From the NCBI RefSeq assembly GCF_036322705.1, contig NZ_AP027270.1, positions 1,048,501 to 1,112,500 on the forward strand: DNA of 64,000 nt, in the 5' to 3' direction. Both the position numbers and the translations under genes were made by a program. Numbering within the stretch: the stretch's first letter is position 1; each line of letters begins with the position of its first letter. This document shows, one piece after another, positions 1 to 7,393 of the stretch. The DNA is from Maricaulis maris. GTDB lineage: Bacteria > Pseudomonadota > Alphaproteobacteria > Caulobacterales > Maricaulaceae. The notes beneath the pieces are model-generated. The model was not told the origin of the DNA and did no database searches. It saw nothing but the letters and a program-made list of their open reading frames with translations.

Positions 1-543
1 CGGAAGGTCAGAGCCAAGCTGATCCGCGACCGCAAGGAGGCGGTGTCGCCTTTGGAAGTCTGGGCGATGGACTTCGTGCATGATCAGCTCGCAACCGGGC
101 GTAAGTTCCGGATCCTGACCGTCGTCGATACATGGTCAAGATACGTGCCCGCCATCGACGCCCGCTACAGCTATCGCGGTGAGGACGTCGTTCAGACCAT
201 GGAGCGGGTCTGCGCCCAGACGGGTTATCCAAAGATGATCCGAGTGGACCAGGGATCGGAATTTATCTCCCGTGATCTCGACCTGTGGGCCTACGCAAAC
301 AATGTCACGCTGGACTTCTCCAGACCGGGCAAGCCAACGGATAATGCGTTCATCGAGGCGTTCAACGGCCGTCTACGTGCCGAGTGCCTGTCGGCAAACT
401 GGTTCATGAGCTTGCCCGATGCCCGTGAAAAGCTGGAGTGTTGGCGTAGAGACTACAATACGGTAAGACCGCATAGTGCTATCGGGAACAAACCCCCGGT
501 CGCGCTGATCAATCACGCTGGCGTCACCAGTCCGCCAGCGTGA
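1..543 (+). CDS. IS3-family transposase OrfB, 5' end cut by the window
   Basis: This encodes the integrase-like catalytic subunit that cuts and joins the ends of the insertion sequence. The frame is open from the first base, so the start lies upstream of the window; the GTG at 43 is internal. The rve/DDE core is visible: the first Asp in WAMDFVHD, the second in RVDQGSEF, and the Glu in DNAFIEAFNGRL, followed by the usual C-terminal YNTVRPHSA motif. Spacing of the three acidic residues is normal and the C-terminus appears complete (AGVTSPPA). The element seems catalytically intact in the visible part. It truncates the antitoxin gene to its right. Confidence 0.9.
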   Translation, partial: RKVRAKLIRDRKEAVSPLEVWAMDFVHDQLATGRKFRILTVVDTWSRYVPAIDARYSYRGEDVVQTMERVCAQTGYPKMIRVDQGSEFISRDLDLWAYANNVTLDFSRPGKPTDNAFIEAFNGRLRAECLSANWFMSLPDAREKLECWRRDYNTVRPHSAIGNKPPVALINHAGVTSPPA

Positions 544-645
544 AAAGCCCGGAAAACTCTAACCGGGCATGATCCAGACTTGGGTCTCAGAGCACGGACG
601 GTTACGACTCTACTAACGAACGGCCCGGATCAGGGGGCTGGGTCA
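1..645 (+). mobile_element. Right part of an IS3-family element (IS407-like group)
   Basis: The window opens inside an insertion sequence. The transposase reading frame is open from base 1 to a stop at 541-543. The likely right terminal repeat ends at 645: its last 15 bases, CAGGGGGCTGGGTCA (631-645), read TGACCCAGCCCCCTG inwards, close to the TGACCTGCCCCC-type ends of the IS407 group. The antitoxin frame resumes directly at 646. The left end lies outside the window, so element length and target duplication cannot be checked. Confidence 0.75.
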
Positions 646-849
646 GAAGCTCAGCACACTCCGCTGGTCATCACGCGGTTCGGGCGGCGTTCAAGTGTCC
701 TCCTGTCCTACGAGCTTTATGCCGCACTCACCGCTGGACGGATCGTCGGGAGGTTGGACGAGGCCGACAGCAGAATGGTCGAAGCTGTCCTTGAGGCAGA
801 AATGGATGCCCGGCACAGCCATCTCGACCGCCTGATGTCGGAGCGGTGA
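646..849 (+). pseudogene. Phd/YefM-type antitoxin, N-terminus removed by the IS
   Basis: The last 67 codons match the prevent-host-death antitoxin fold: TPLVITRFGRRSSVLLSYE corresponds to the family's 'V.ITR.GR..aVLLS..eY' strand-turn-strand, followed by a charged C-terminal helix of the kind that wraps the toxin. The first roughly 20 residues of the family are missing; the reading frame enters straight from the IS terminus at 646, and an in-frame TTG inside the IS (580) could give a chimeric protein. No recognisable toxin gene lies in the next 500 bases. The family assignment is inferred from motif spacing; the truncation is directly visible. Confidence 0.6.
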
Positions 850-1360
850 GGCGAGGCGCTTCTGCGCCCCAGATTGGGTCCTGGATGCTTGACCAAAAAG
901 CCAACTGTTCCTGGTGAAGCTACTGGCCGGTTCGTGCCGTAGTCTGGGGTGCCTTCGGGGTGATCGCGCAGGATAGATGCGCGACAGTCCTCAGGTCAAC
1001 AGTACCGCCCTGTCGCCTTGGGTAGAATGGGCCGACTGTATGGTTATCCATTGTCGCCAACGTGAGCGTACCATCGAACACCTGTTCTCAACGTAGACCG
1101 AAACGCGAAGCCCTATCGAGGCCCCACACCTCGCCGGCCGGACCGGCAAACCCACAAGCACCGATCCAGATCTCCTGAGCGACTTATCGGCTCGCCAAGC
1201 CCCGACCCAGAAATCCAAACGACTAAGCTAGGCGAACAGACGCTCCTCGCCAACCACCGGAATTGGGCGCTGGGTCACTCCACTTCAAGGCGTTATAAGT
1301 GTTGCGCCGACTTAACGTTTATGGCAAAAAGTCCCTTTGCAACCCCTGAGGGAACTATTG
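850..1360. other. Non-coding stretch, nothing recognised
   Basis: About 500 bases between the antitoxin remnant and the double-glycine-leader gene. Short open frames on both strands show no recognisable motif. The promoter of the downstream cluster should lie near its end, where the sequence becomes AT-rich (about 1290-1325), but I cannot define -35/-10 boxes confidently. AGGGA at 1349-1353 is the ribosome-binding site of the next gene. Confidence 0.4.
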
Positions 1361-1750
1361 ATGCGAGCCTTATCTCAGAGTGAAATGAAAGCTGTATCTG
1401 GCGGGATCGAGACCATCACCGTGGTGGGTCACAGGCCTGACAACAACCCGGCCACTGTGGACGTATTCTTTGCACATGGATATGCAGAAGACGGTGCGTC
1501 AGATTGGGTCCAAGAATACCAAGAGCTGGGCGAAATGTCCACAACATTACATGGCTGGGTCGATGTCAACGATGTAATGCTCGAATTGGACCTCCAAGAC
1601 GACCCCAACTATGAAGCCCACACAATCGTGCAATGGAATGGGTTTCCCTCAAATGTTACAATATATATTGCCACAGACGGCTCCGGGTTTTACGCTCCAA
1701 CCAATTCCGCGGGATTGTACGAGTACTATGGCCTGCCAGCCATGTCATGA
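1361..1750 (+). CDS. Acidic exported protein with double-glycine leader
   Basis: The 129-residue product starts with a 15-residue leader, MRALSQSEMKAVSGG, which has the LS..E...vsGG pattern cleaved by C39 peptidase-ABC exporters; such an exporter lies four genes downstream. The ATG at 1361 is chosen over in-frame TTG codons upstream because it has AGGGA about seven bases before it and starts the leader exactly. The mature part would be about 114 residues beginning IETITVVGHRP. It has no Cys, no Lys, one Arg and about 18 Asp/Glu, so it is strongly acidic, unlike cationic class II bacteriocins, and rich in aromatic residues and Asn near the end. I recognise no fold. It is probably the secreted substrate of the cluster; whether it is a toxin, adhesin or signal is unknown. 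The gene has visibly lower GC than the island average. Confidence 0.75.
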   Translation: MRALSQSEMKAVSGGIETITVVGHRPDNNPATVDVFFAHGYAEDGASDWVQEYQELGEMSTTLHGWVDVNDVMLELDLQDDPNYEAHTIVQWNGFPSNVTIYIATDGSGFYAPTNSAGLYEYYGLPAMS

Positions 1751-1758
1751 ATATGTAC

Positions 1759-1797
1759 AGCCGAAGCCCATTCGCTTAAGGCGAATGGGCTTCGGCT
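1759..1797 (+). terminator. Perfect 17-bp hairpin between substrate gene and export genes
   Basis: AGCCGAAGCCCATTCGC at 1759-1775 is followed by the loop TTAAG and its exact complement at 1781-1797. The stem starts 8 bases after the stop of the leader-peptide gene and ends 26 bases before the next start. There is no U-tract, so it is more likely a partial terminator or mRNA-stabilising barrier that keeps the substrate transcript in excess over the export genes than a full terminator. That role is inferred; the perfect stem is observed. Confidence 0.8.
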
Positions 1798-1823
1798 CAA
1801 TTAAGGGCTCAGGAGAAAGCTCA

Positions 1824-3794
1824 ATGCTGTTATCGCCACTTCTCTTTCTGGTTTCGCAATTATTTTTTCAGCCCGCAGGTGCGCAATCTATTATATTAGA
1901 GCAAGATGCCACAACATCTGAAATTACGCGCACTGCCCCCCCAAGCTCCTTCAATAGCTGCCAGTACAATCGGGCTTCCTTGTCGCCTGATGGCGCATTT
2001 GTGTTTTTCGACCATCCGTTGATGCGAAATCGATACTCGCCATGGCTGGGCGAGCCTCACAGCGTTGCTATCCTGGAGGGGGACCGCGCCCAAAACCCTG
2101 CGCTGCTGAGTGTAGAGTGCGCGCGTGAGCAGGGAGCCTCCAGAAACGGACTTGAAAGCTGCGCTGCCCCGGTCGAGGCGGGCCCCTCATCGCCTTACAG
2201 TCGACCTGCGTGGGGGCTTGATGGGCAAAGCGTCGCTTGGGTCAGCGCTCTAGGGCGGCATGCGATCGACGGAGATCGCTCATTGGTGATCGCGCGCTTC
2301 AATGCAGAGTTGGGCTCAACTATCGCGCAATGGATCGAGCACCCCTTAAACACTGACGCATATACAATTCTTCCTAGTCATTTTCAATCCTATGATGAGC
2401 TCGCGGAGCACCCTATTATAGCAATAGACGGACACAATGAGTTCTTGTTTTTGGACGAGAATTTGGAAGTGTCACCGTCCCTCTCGTTCCAACATAACTC
2501 GCTCCTAATCAATACGTCATCTGGAGATACTTCGACGCCTATCTCTATGATGAGATACAGTAATTTTGCTAGAATCTCTGGCGACGGTGAAAGCATAAGC
2601 GTGTTTACAGATAAGCTTGATTCACCAACATTCCATTTGTTGGATCGCTCTAGTGGAGCCGTTGAGAGAAAAGTTGAAATCACAAACCGCTCCGTTGTCC
2701 GGCCCGCAATCTCCTCGGATGGGCTTGATTTGTTAGCGACCTTTTCTGAGCGTGAGGTTTGGGCGCAAGTAAACAGCCCCGTTCAATTGGCTTCTATGTT
2801 CGATGACATAAATAGTTTTCTGAACGAACGCCCATTTTATGATCTATACGACGTATCTATAGATGCTTCTGGAACGAGAGCTGTTGCATCATTCCAGTCC
2901 CATTTGGGCGGCCGGAACTTCATCTTGTTTCAGGCGGATGGGGAATTGTTAAATTTGGGACAAAACTGTGCTGGTGAGCAGAGTCGTGGACCTGGTTTTT
3001 TTGAAACGACCGACCTAAGCACCTCAACGCCCTATGGGGATATTCAATTGCGACGATATCGCTATCACTCTTTCGAGAATAGTGACGCTTCGCAACCAGC
3101 TGTCGATCAAGAGCCTCGGAAGGCGGTGATCTGGTTTCACCCGAGTCCAATTGAAAATTCATCGTTCTCTCTTCCACGAATATATCCGTACGGTATTGCT
3201 GCGAATGTTGACGTTTTTTCCGTAGACTACTTTGGAGCGTCGGGGCGCGGACAACGCTTTGAAAATGCTCCATCTGAAGGGGACGTTTGGGCGTGGGCGG
3301 CCGAGATGTGTGAATCTGTAGTGGAAATGGTCCGGCAGCATTCTGGGCAGCAGTACGAGACGATCGGAGTTTACGGACAACGGACCGGAGGAATTCTTGC
3401 ACTAACATCACTTTACGAAAGCGCCTGTTCAGCCGATTTCGCGATCGTGGACGATCTCAATATGTCCAATAGTCGAAGTGCGTATCGGCCAGCATCGTAC
3501 GAAGTGCCGCAGGAATTCGAAGAGTCATTCTGGAACATGTACTTCGCAGAATTTGCTCGAGAGGCCGAACAACGGAGCGTTCGAACGAATATTCCAGCCT
3601 TGCTCGTTGTGGACACCGAATCTGAGTGGGTGGATGTCGTGCCATCTCTACCAGTGCTTGAGCGGATAGCAGCCGAATCAGATCTAGTGCGTTTTCGGTT
3701 CCATGGGCCACGAGCGCAGTTTTGGGACGAGTATAATTCTCTCTTGGAAATGCAAACTCAAGAGCGAGTTCTTGAGTTTCTTCGAAGACAGTAA
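1824..3794 (+). CDS. Secreted S9 (prolyl oligopeptidase)-like protein lacking the serine
   Basis: A 656-residue protein with a clear signal peptide (MLLSPLLFLVSQLFFQPAGAQS), so periplasmic or exported. The ATG at 1824 has AGGAG eight bases upstream; longer in-frame starts overlap the previous gene and lack a signal. Repeated strands with SPDG/SGDG/SSDG-type turns in the first about 420 residues suggest the beta-propeller of S9 peptidases, followed by an alpha/beta-hydrolase region. The nucleophile elbow, normally G-x-S-x-G-G, reads YGQRTGG: Arg520 replaces the serine. Asp597 and His627 sit at spacings (77 and 30 residues) expected for the rest of the triad. It therefore looks like a pseudo-peptidase, perhaps binding or chaperoning the exported acidic protein or giving self-protection. 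Assignment to the S9 clan is by architecture, not a search. Confidence 0.6.
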   Translation: MLLSPLLFLVSQLFFQPAGAQSIILEQDATTSEITRTAPPSSFNSCQYNRASLSPDGAFVFFDHPLMRNRYSPWLGEPHSVAILEGDRAQNPALLSVECAREQGASRNGLESCAAPVEAGPSSPYSRPAWGLDGQSVAWVSALGRHAIDGDRSLVIARFNAELGSTIAQWIEHPLNTDAYTILPSHFQSYDELAEHPIIAIDGHNEFLFLDENLEVSPSLSFQHNSLLINTSSGDTSTPISMMRYSNFARISGDGESISVFTDKLDSPTFHLLDRSSGAVERKVEITNRSVVRPAISSDGLDLLATFSEREVWAQVNSPVQLASMFDDINSFLNERPFYDLYDVSIDASGTRAVASFQSHLGGRNFILFQADGELLNLGQNCAGEQSRGPGFFETTDLSTSTPYGDIQLRRYRYHSFENSDASQPAVDQEPRKAVIWFHPSPIENSSFSLPRIYPYGIAANVDVFSVDYFGASGRGQRFENAPSEGDVWAWAAEMCESVVEMVRQHSGQQYETIGVYGQRTGGILALTSLYESACSADFAIVDDLNMSNSRSAYRPASYEVPQEFEESFWNMYFAEFAREAEQRSVRTNIPALLVVDTESEWVDVVPSLPVLERIAAESDLVRFRFHGPRAQFWDEYNSLLEMQTQERVLEFLRRQ

Positions 3795-3796
3795 TT

Positions 3797-3946
3797 ATGA
3801 CAGCTTTATTGGAAGATTCGGTGTATCCGAACTTTTATGATTTATTTTTACTGATACGCCTTAAAGAGCTCGATTTTGAACGAGAACTGGGGTGCGGGGG
3901 GCGAAGTTCGGTTGCTTACGCGCAACAACTTGCATTATGTCTATGA
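3797..3946 (+). CDS. 49-residue small ORF coupled to hlyD
   Basis: An uninterrupted 49-codon frame starts two bases after the stop of the S9-like gene (TAA at 3792-3794, ATG at 3797). It ends in an ATGA overlap with the ATG at 3943 of the HlyD gene (TGA at 3944-3946). The product begins MTALLEDSVYPNFYDLFLL and contains two Cys; there is no signal peptide or clear membrane segment, and no family is recognised. The tight packing on both sides suggests real translational coupling rather than chance, but there is no independent evidence of translation. It could be an immunity or accessory peptide, or only a coupling leader. Confidence 0.45.
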   Translation: MTALLEDSVYPNFYDLFLLIRLKELDFERELGCGGRSSVAYAQQLALCL

Positions 3947-5217
3947 ATCATAAGCACTCCCAAGCTCGCGCTTGTGTTGAGCCAGAGAACTTGTTTCGCC
4001 AAAAAGCGTTGGCTCAGTTTAATCAGCGTGCTTCCGGCGAACCGATCGCCCAACTGCCTGTGGCTTGGACATGGTTAGCGTCTTTGATTGTGCTAGCGCT
4101 CGTCGCCGCCTCACTTTTCCTTGTCCTGAATGAATATGCTCGCAAGGAGAGGGCCGTAGGCTGGCTCCGCTATGCCTCAGGGGAGCTCGCCCTGTTCGCA
4201 CCCATGAGCGGAGTAGTGGAAGAGCTTTATGTGGGAGAAGGCGACCCTGTTCACGGAGGTGACGCGCTATACGTCATCCGCGCGGCGGATACTTCGATGG
4301 ACGGCGCTGAACTCACCGAGGAGTATGCTCTCTCCATCACTCAGGAGATCGAACTCATTGGCGCACGGGAGCAGAGCATGCGGTCCGCACTCGCCGCCCG
4401 GATGGAGGAATCGGAAGCCCAGATCGCGACATTGACCGCACAGCTCGCCGCCGTCGATGACCAAATCGGCGTCGCGCGCGTCCGGCGCGTCGTCCTCGAT
4501 GGACAATACCGGGCCGGCATCGAACTGGCGGAGCGAGGTATCCTGGCCGAACGGATGCTGGAGGATAGGCACGTGCTTGCCCTTAACCAGCAGGAGACGG
4601 AGAGCGCGCTCCTGGCCCGGCGGGCTGAGCTCGCGGGAGCGCTGGATGTACAACGCAACCGGGCGCGGCAGATCCCGTTGGACGCGGAAGAGCAGATACT
4701 CACCCTCAGTCAGGCCCGGACACAATTGGAACGGATGCTGCTGGAAGCTCGACTCCGTGAGGGCGTACTTGTCTCTGCCCCCGCCGGCGGACGTATCGCG
4801 GCGAAGCAGGTGTCCGCCGGCGGCTCGGTCCGCGTCGGCGAACGCGCGCTGACGATCGTTTCTTCCGATAGTGTGCTCCAGGCCGAGCTTTATCTCCCCT
4901 CCCGTGCCATGGCCCGGATCAGACCGGGACAGGAGGTACGAATTTACTATTCAGCGTTTCCCCATCGCCGCTACGGAGTAGCCACCGGCCGGATCGAAAG
5001 CGTGTCGACCACCGTTTTCCGACCCGAGGAAATTCCGACCCCGCTGCAATTGGAGGAGGCCGCCTACCGCGCCGTCGTCACGCTCGACGCGCAGGCTATC
5101 GAGGCTTTCGGCGAACGATTCGAACTCCGTTCGGGCATGACGCTCAATGCGGAGGTGATCCTAGAACGACAGTCGCTCTTCGAGTGGTTGCTGGAACCTT
5201 TATCAAGTTCCGCTTAA
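3943..5217 (+). CDS. HlyD-family membrane fusion protein
   Basis: This is the periplasmic adaptor that links the C39-ABC exporter in the inner membrane to an outer-membrane TolC-like channel. The 424-residue product has a short cytoplasmic N-terminus, one membrane helix (about residues 38-58, LIVLALVAASLFLVL) and a first lipoyl half (LFAPMSGVVEELYVGEGDPV). A long Glu/Arg/Gln-rich coiled coil follows (about 110-260), then the second lipoyl half (LVSAPAGGRIAAKQVSAGG) and a beta-barrel. I chose ATG 3943 because it overlaps the stop of the upstream small ORF; ATG 3937 is two codons longer. No outer-membrane channel gene lies in the cluster, so a host TolC is probably shared. Thirteen bases separate it from the exporter gene. 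Confidence 0.85.
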   Translation: MNHKHSQARACVEPENLFRQKALAQFNQRASGEPIAQLPVAWTWLASLIVLALVAASLFLVLNEYARKERAVGWLRYASGELALFAPMSGVVEELYVGEGDPVHGGDALYVIRAADTSMDGAELTEEYALSITQEIELIGAREQSMRSALAARMEESEAQIATLTAQLAAVDDQIGVARVRRVVLDGQYRAGIELAERGILAERMLEDRHVLALNQQETESALLARRAELAGALDVQRNRARQIPLDAEEQILTLSQARTQLERMLLEARLREGVLVSAPAGGRIAAKQVSAGGSVRVGERALTIVSSDSVLQAELYLPSRAMARIRPGQEVRIYYSAFPHRRYGVATGRIESVSTTVFRPEEIPTPLQLEEAAYRAVVTLDAQAIEAFGERFELRSGMTLNAEVILERQSLFEWLLEPLSSSA

Positions 5218-5230
5218 GGGCCTGGCCACG

Positions 5231-7393
5231 ATGAACGAACGCCTCAATCTCTTCGGCATGCGCAACCTGCCGCTTATCCGGCAGTCGGAAGCGGCGGAAT
5301 GCGGTCTGGCCTGCATCGCAATGATCGCTTGGTACCACGGCCTCAAGACCGATCTGGGTGAGTTGCGGCGAAAATACTCGATATCCCTGCGCGGTGCCGA
5401 GCTAGTTGGCCTGCTCGACATCGCCAAGCGGATCGACCTGGGCGGCCGCGGAATTCGCTGCGAGCCCGAAGAATTGAGCCAGATGCGATTGCCGTGCATG
5501 TTGCATTTAAATTTCAACCATTTTGTCGTCCTTAAATCGGTACACCGAGGGAAATTCGTCATCCACGATCCAGCGCTAGGCGAGCGAGCGCTGACGACGG
5601 CGGAAATGGACCGCGCTTTCACCGGCGTTGCGGTGGAATTCACTCCCACCGAGGCTTTCCAACCCAAGGCCCAGCCGAAACAGCTCTCATTCTTCGATCT
5701 AGTGCGACTGGACAGGTCTTTTCTTTCCCCTTTCAGCCTTGGCCTCCTGTTGGCGCTGGTGGCTGAGTGCATGCTACTCGCATCACCCTTCTTCCTTCAG
5801 ATCCTAATCGACGAAGTCTTGGTCAAGGGCGATTATGCGCTGGTCTGGACACTCGCAATTGGCTTCAGCGGGCTCTTGGTCTTCCAGGCGGTCAGCCAGC
5901 TCCTTCGCCAGCTCACGCTCCAATTTCTAGGGCAGATTGTATCTTTCGATATCGCTGCGCGCCTATTCAGTCGCATGATGCGGCTGACCGCGAACTTTTT
6001 TACAACGCGTCAACTAGGAGATGTCCAGCACCGGGTCATGTCGCTGGAAGCAATCCGCGGTTTTCTGACATCGGGCGCTGTGGCGATGATCACCGACATG
6101 TTCTTCGTGATCGTCATAGGCGTGGTCATGACGATCTACAGCCGCGCACTCTTCCTCGTGGTCCTTGGCGTATTGGTGCTCTATGTGCTCTGGCGAGTCT
6201 CGATCTTCCGGAACATGAAAAGGGCGGCGGGAGATCTGCTCGTTGCCGAGGCGGCGGAGCAAACGCATCTGCTGGAGTCACTGCGCTCGATCCAGACCAT
6301 CAAGACCAGCGGGCTAGAATCGAATCGCGAAGCGAACTGGCGCAACAAAATGGTTCGCCGCGCCAATGCCCACATCCGTACTGGAAACCTCTCAATCATT
6401 GAGCAGAACGTCACGACACTGATCCTCGATGGCGGTCGGCTCGCGATTCTGGTCTTCGCGGCGCTACGCGTAATGGACGGAGCATTTTCCATTGGAATGC
6501 TCACCGCATTTGCGGCCTATCTGGGCATGCTGTCAGGCCGGATGCGAACGCTGGTCGACTCGTTGATCCAGTTCAAGCTGCTGCAGGTCCCCTTGCAGCG
6601 CATCGCCGACATCGCTTTCGCCCAGACCGAAGGCCAGGGCGAGGATGGTGGACGGGCCGTGGCGATGCGAGGCGACGTCTCCTTGCGACGCGTCATCTTC
6701 CGCTATGGCAGTAGCGAAACCACAGTCCTCAACGGAGCATCGTTCGACGTCAGAGCCGGAGAATTCGTCGCAATCATCGGACCGTCCGGAGCGGGCAAAT
6801 CCACACTCTTGAGAATCCTGTCGGGCCTTGAGACGGCCGCTGCGGGACAAGTACTCTTTGATGGCCGACCGATGACTTCTTGGGGAAACCAAACCTTGCG
6901 CAGTCAGGTCGGAGTAGTGCTCCAGGAGGACACCTTGCTCCAGGGTTCGCTGGCCGAGAACATCGCCGGCTTCGATACCGAGATCGATATGGAGCGTGTG
7001 CGCGAAGTCGCCGGGATCGCTTCCATCGCGGCCGATATTGAGGCAATGCCGATGGGGTACGAAACACTGGTCGGAGACATGGGATCGACCCTCTCCGGCG
7101 GGCAGAAGCAACGCGTCGTCCTCGCCCGGGCGATCTACAAGCGACCACGAGTGCTCTTGCTCGACGAGGCCACTAGCCATCTAGATATGAAGAACGAAAC
7201 CGCCATCCTAGATGCGGTGGAAAGTCTCAATATGACACGGATCGTCGTTGCTCACCGCAAGGAAACCATCGAAAAAGCGAACCGGGTCTACCGGATGACC
7301 GGTGGACTGCTCATGGAGGAGAAGAAGCTGGCCGAAATACGCTGCGAACTACGCGCGAGGCGAGATGCGGCCGGTCCGGATCCAGCAGCATGA
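5231..7393 (+). CDS. C39 peptidase-containing ABC exporter (bacteriocin-type)
   Basis: A 720-residue peptidase-containing ABC transporter that removes double-glycine leaders and exports the cargo. The N-terminal C39 domain keeps its catalytic residues: Cys24 in RQSEAAECGLAC, His97 in FNHFVVL and Asp113 in IHDPALG. A six-helix ABC membrane domain follows (about residues 155-440). The ATPase then shows Walker A GPSGAGKST, the signature LSGGQKQR and Walker B VLLLDEATSHLD. The preceding HlyD gene and the GG leader four genes upstream fit one export machine. The stop overlaps the next gene by four bases (ATGA). All motifs look intact, so the exporter should be functional. Confidence 0.93.
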   Translation: MNERLNLFGMRNLPLIRQSEAAECGLACIAMIAWYHGLKTDLGELRRKYSISLRGAELVGLLDIAKRIDLGGRGIRCEPEELSQMRLPCMLHLNFNHFVVLKSVHRGKFVIHDPALGERALTTAEMDRAFTGVAVEFTPTEAFQPKAQPKQLSFFDLVRLDRSFLSPFSLGLLLALVAECMLLASPFFLQILIDEVLVKGDYALVWTLAIGFSGLLVFQAVSQLLRQLTLQFLGQIVSFDIAARLFSRMMRLTANFFTTRQLGDVQHRVMSLEAIRGFLTSGAVAMITDMFFVIVIGVVMTIYSRALFLVVLGVLVLYVLWRVSIFRNMKRAAGDLLVAEAAEQTHLLESLRSIQTIKTSGLESNREANWRNKMVRRANAHIRTGNLSIIEQNVTTLILDGGRLAILVFAALRVMDGAFSIGMLTAFAAYLGMLSGRMRTLVDSLIQFKLLQVPLQRIADIAFAQTEGQGEDGGRAVAMRGDVSLRRVIFRYGSSETTVLNGASFDVRAGEFVAIIGPSGAGKSTLLRILSGLETAAAGQVLFDGRPMTSWGNQTLRSQVGVVLQEDTLLQGSLAENIAGFDTEIDMERVREVAGIASIAADIEAMPMGYETLVGDMGSTLSGGQKQRVVLARAIYKRPRVLLLDEATSHLDMKNETAILDAVESLNMTRIVVAHRKETIEKANRVYRMTGGLLMEEKKLAEIRCELRARRDAAGPDPAA

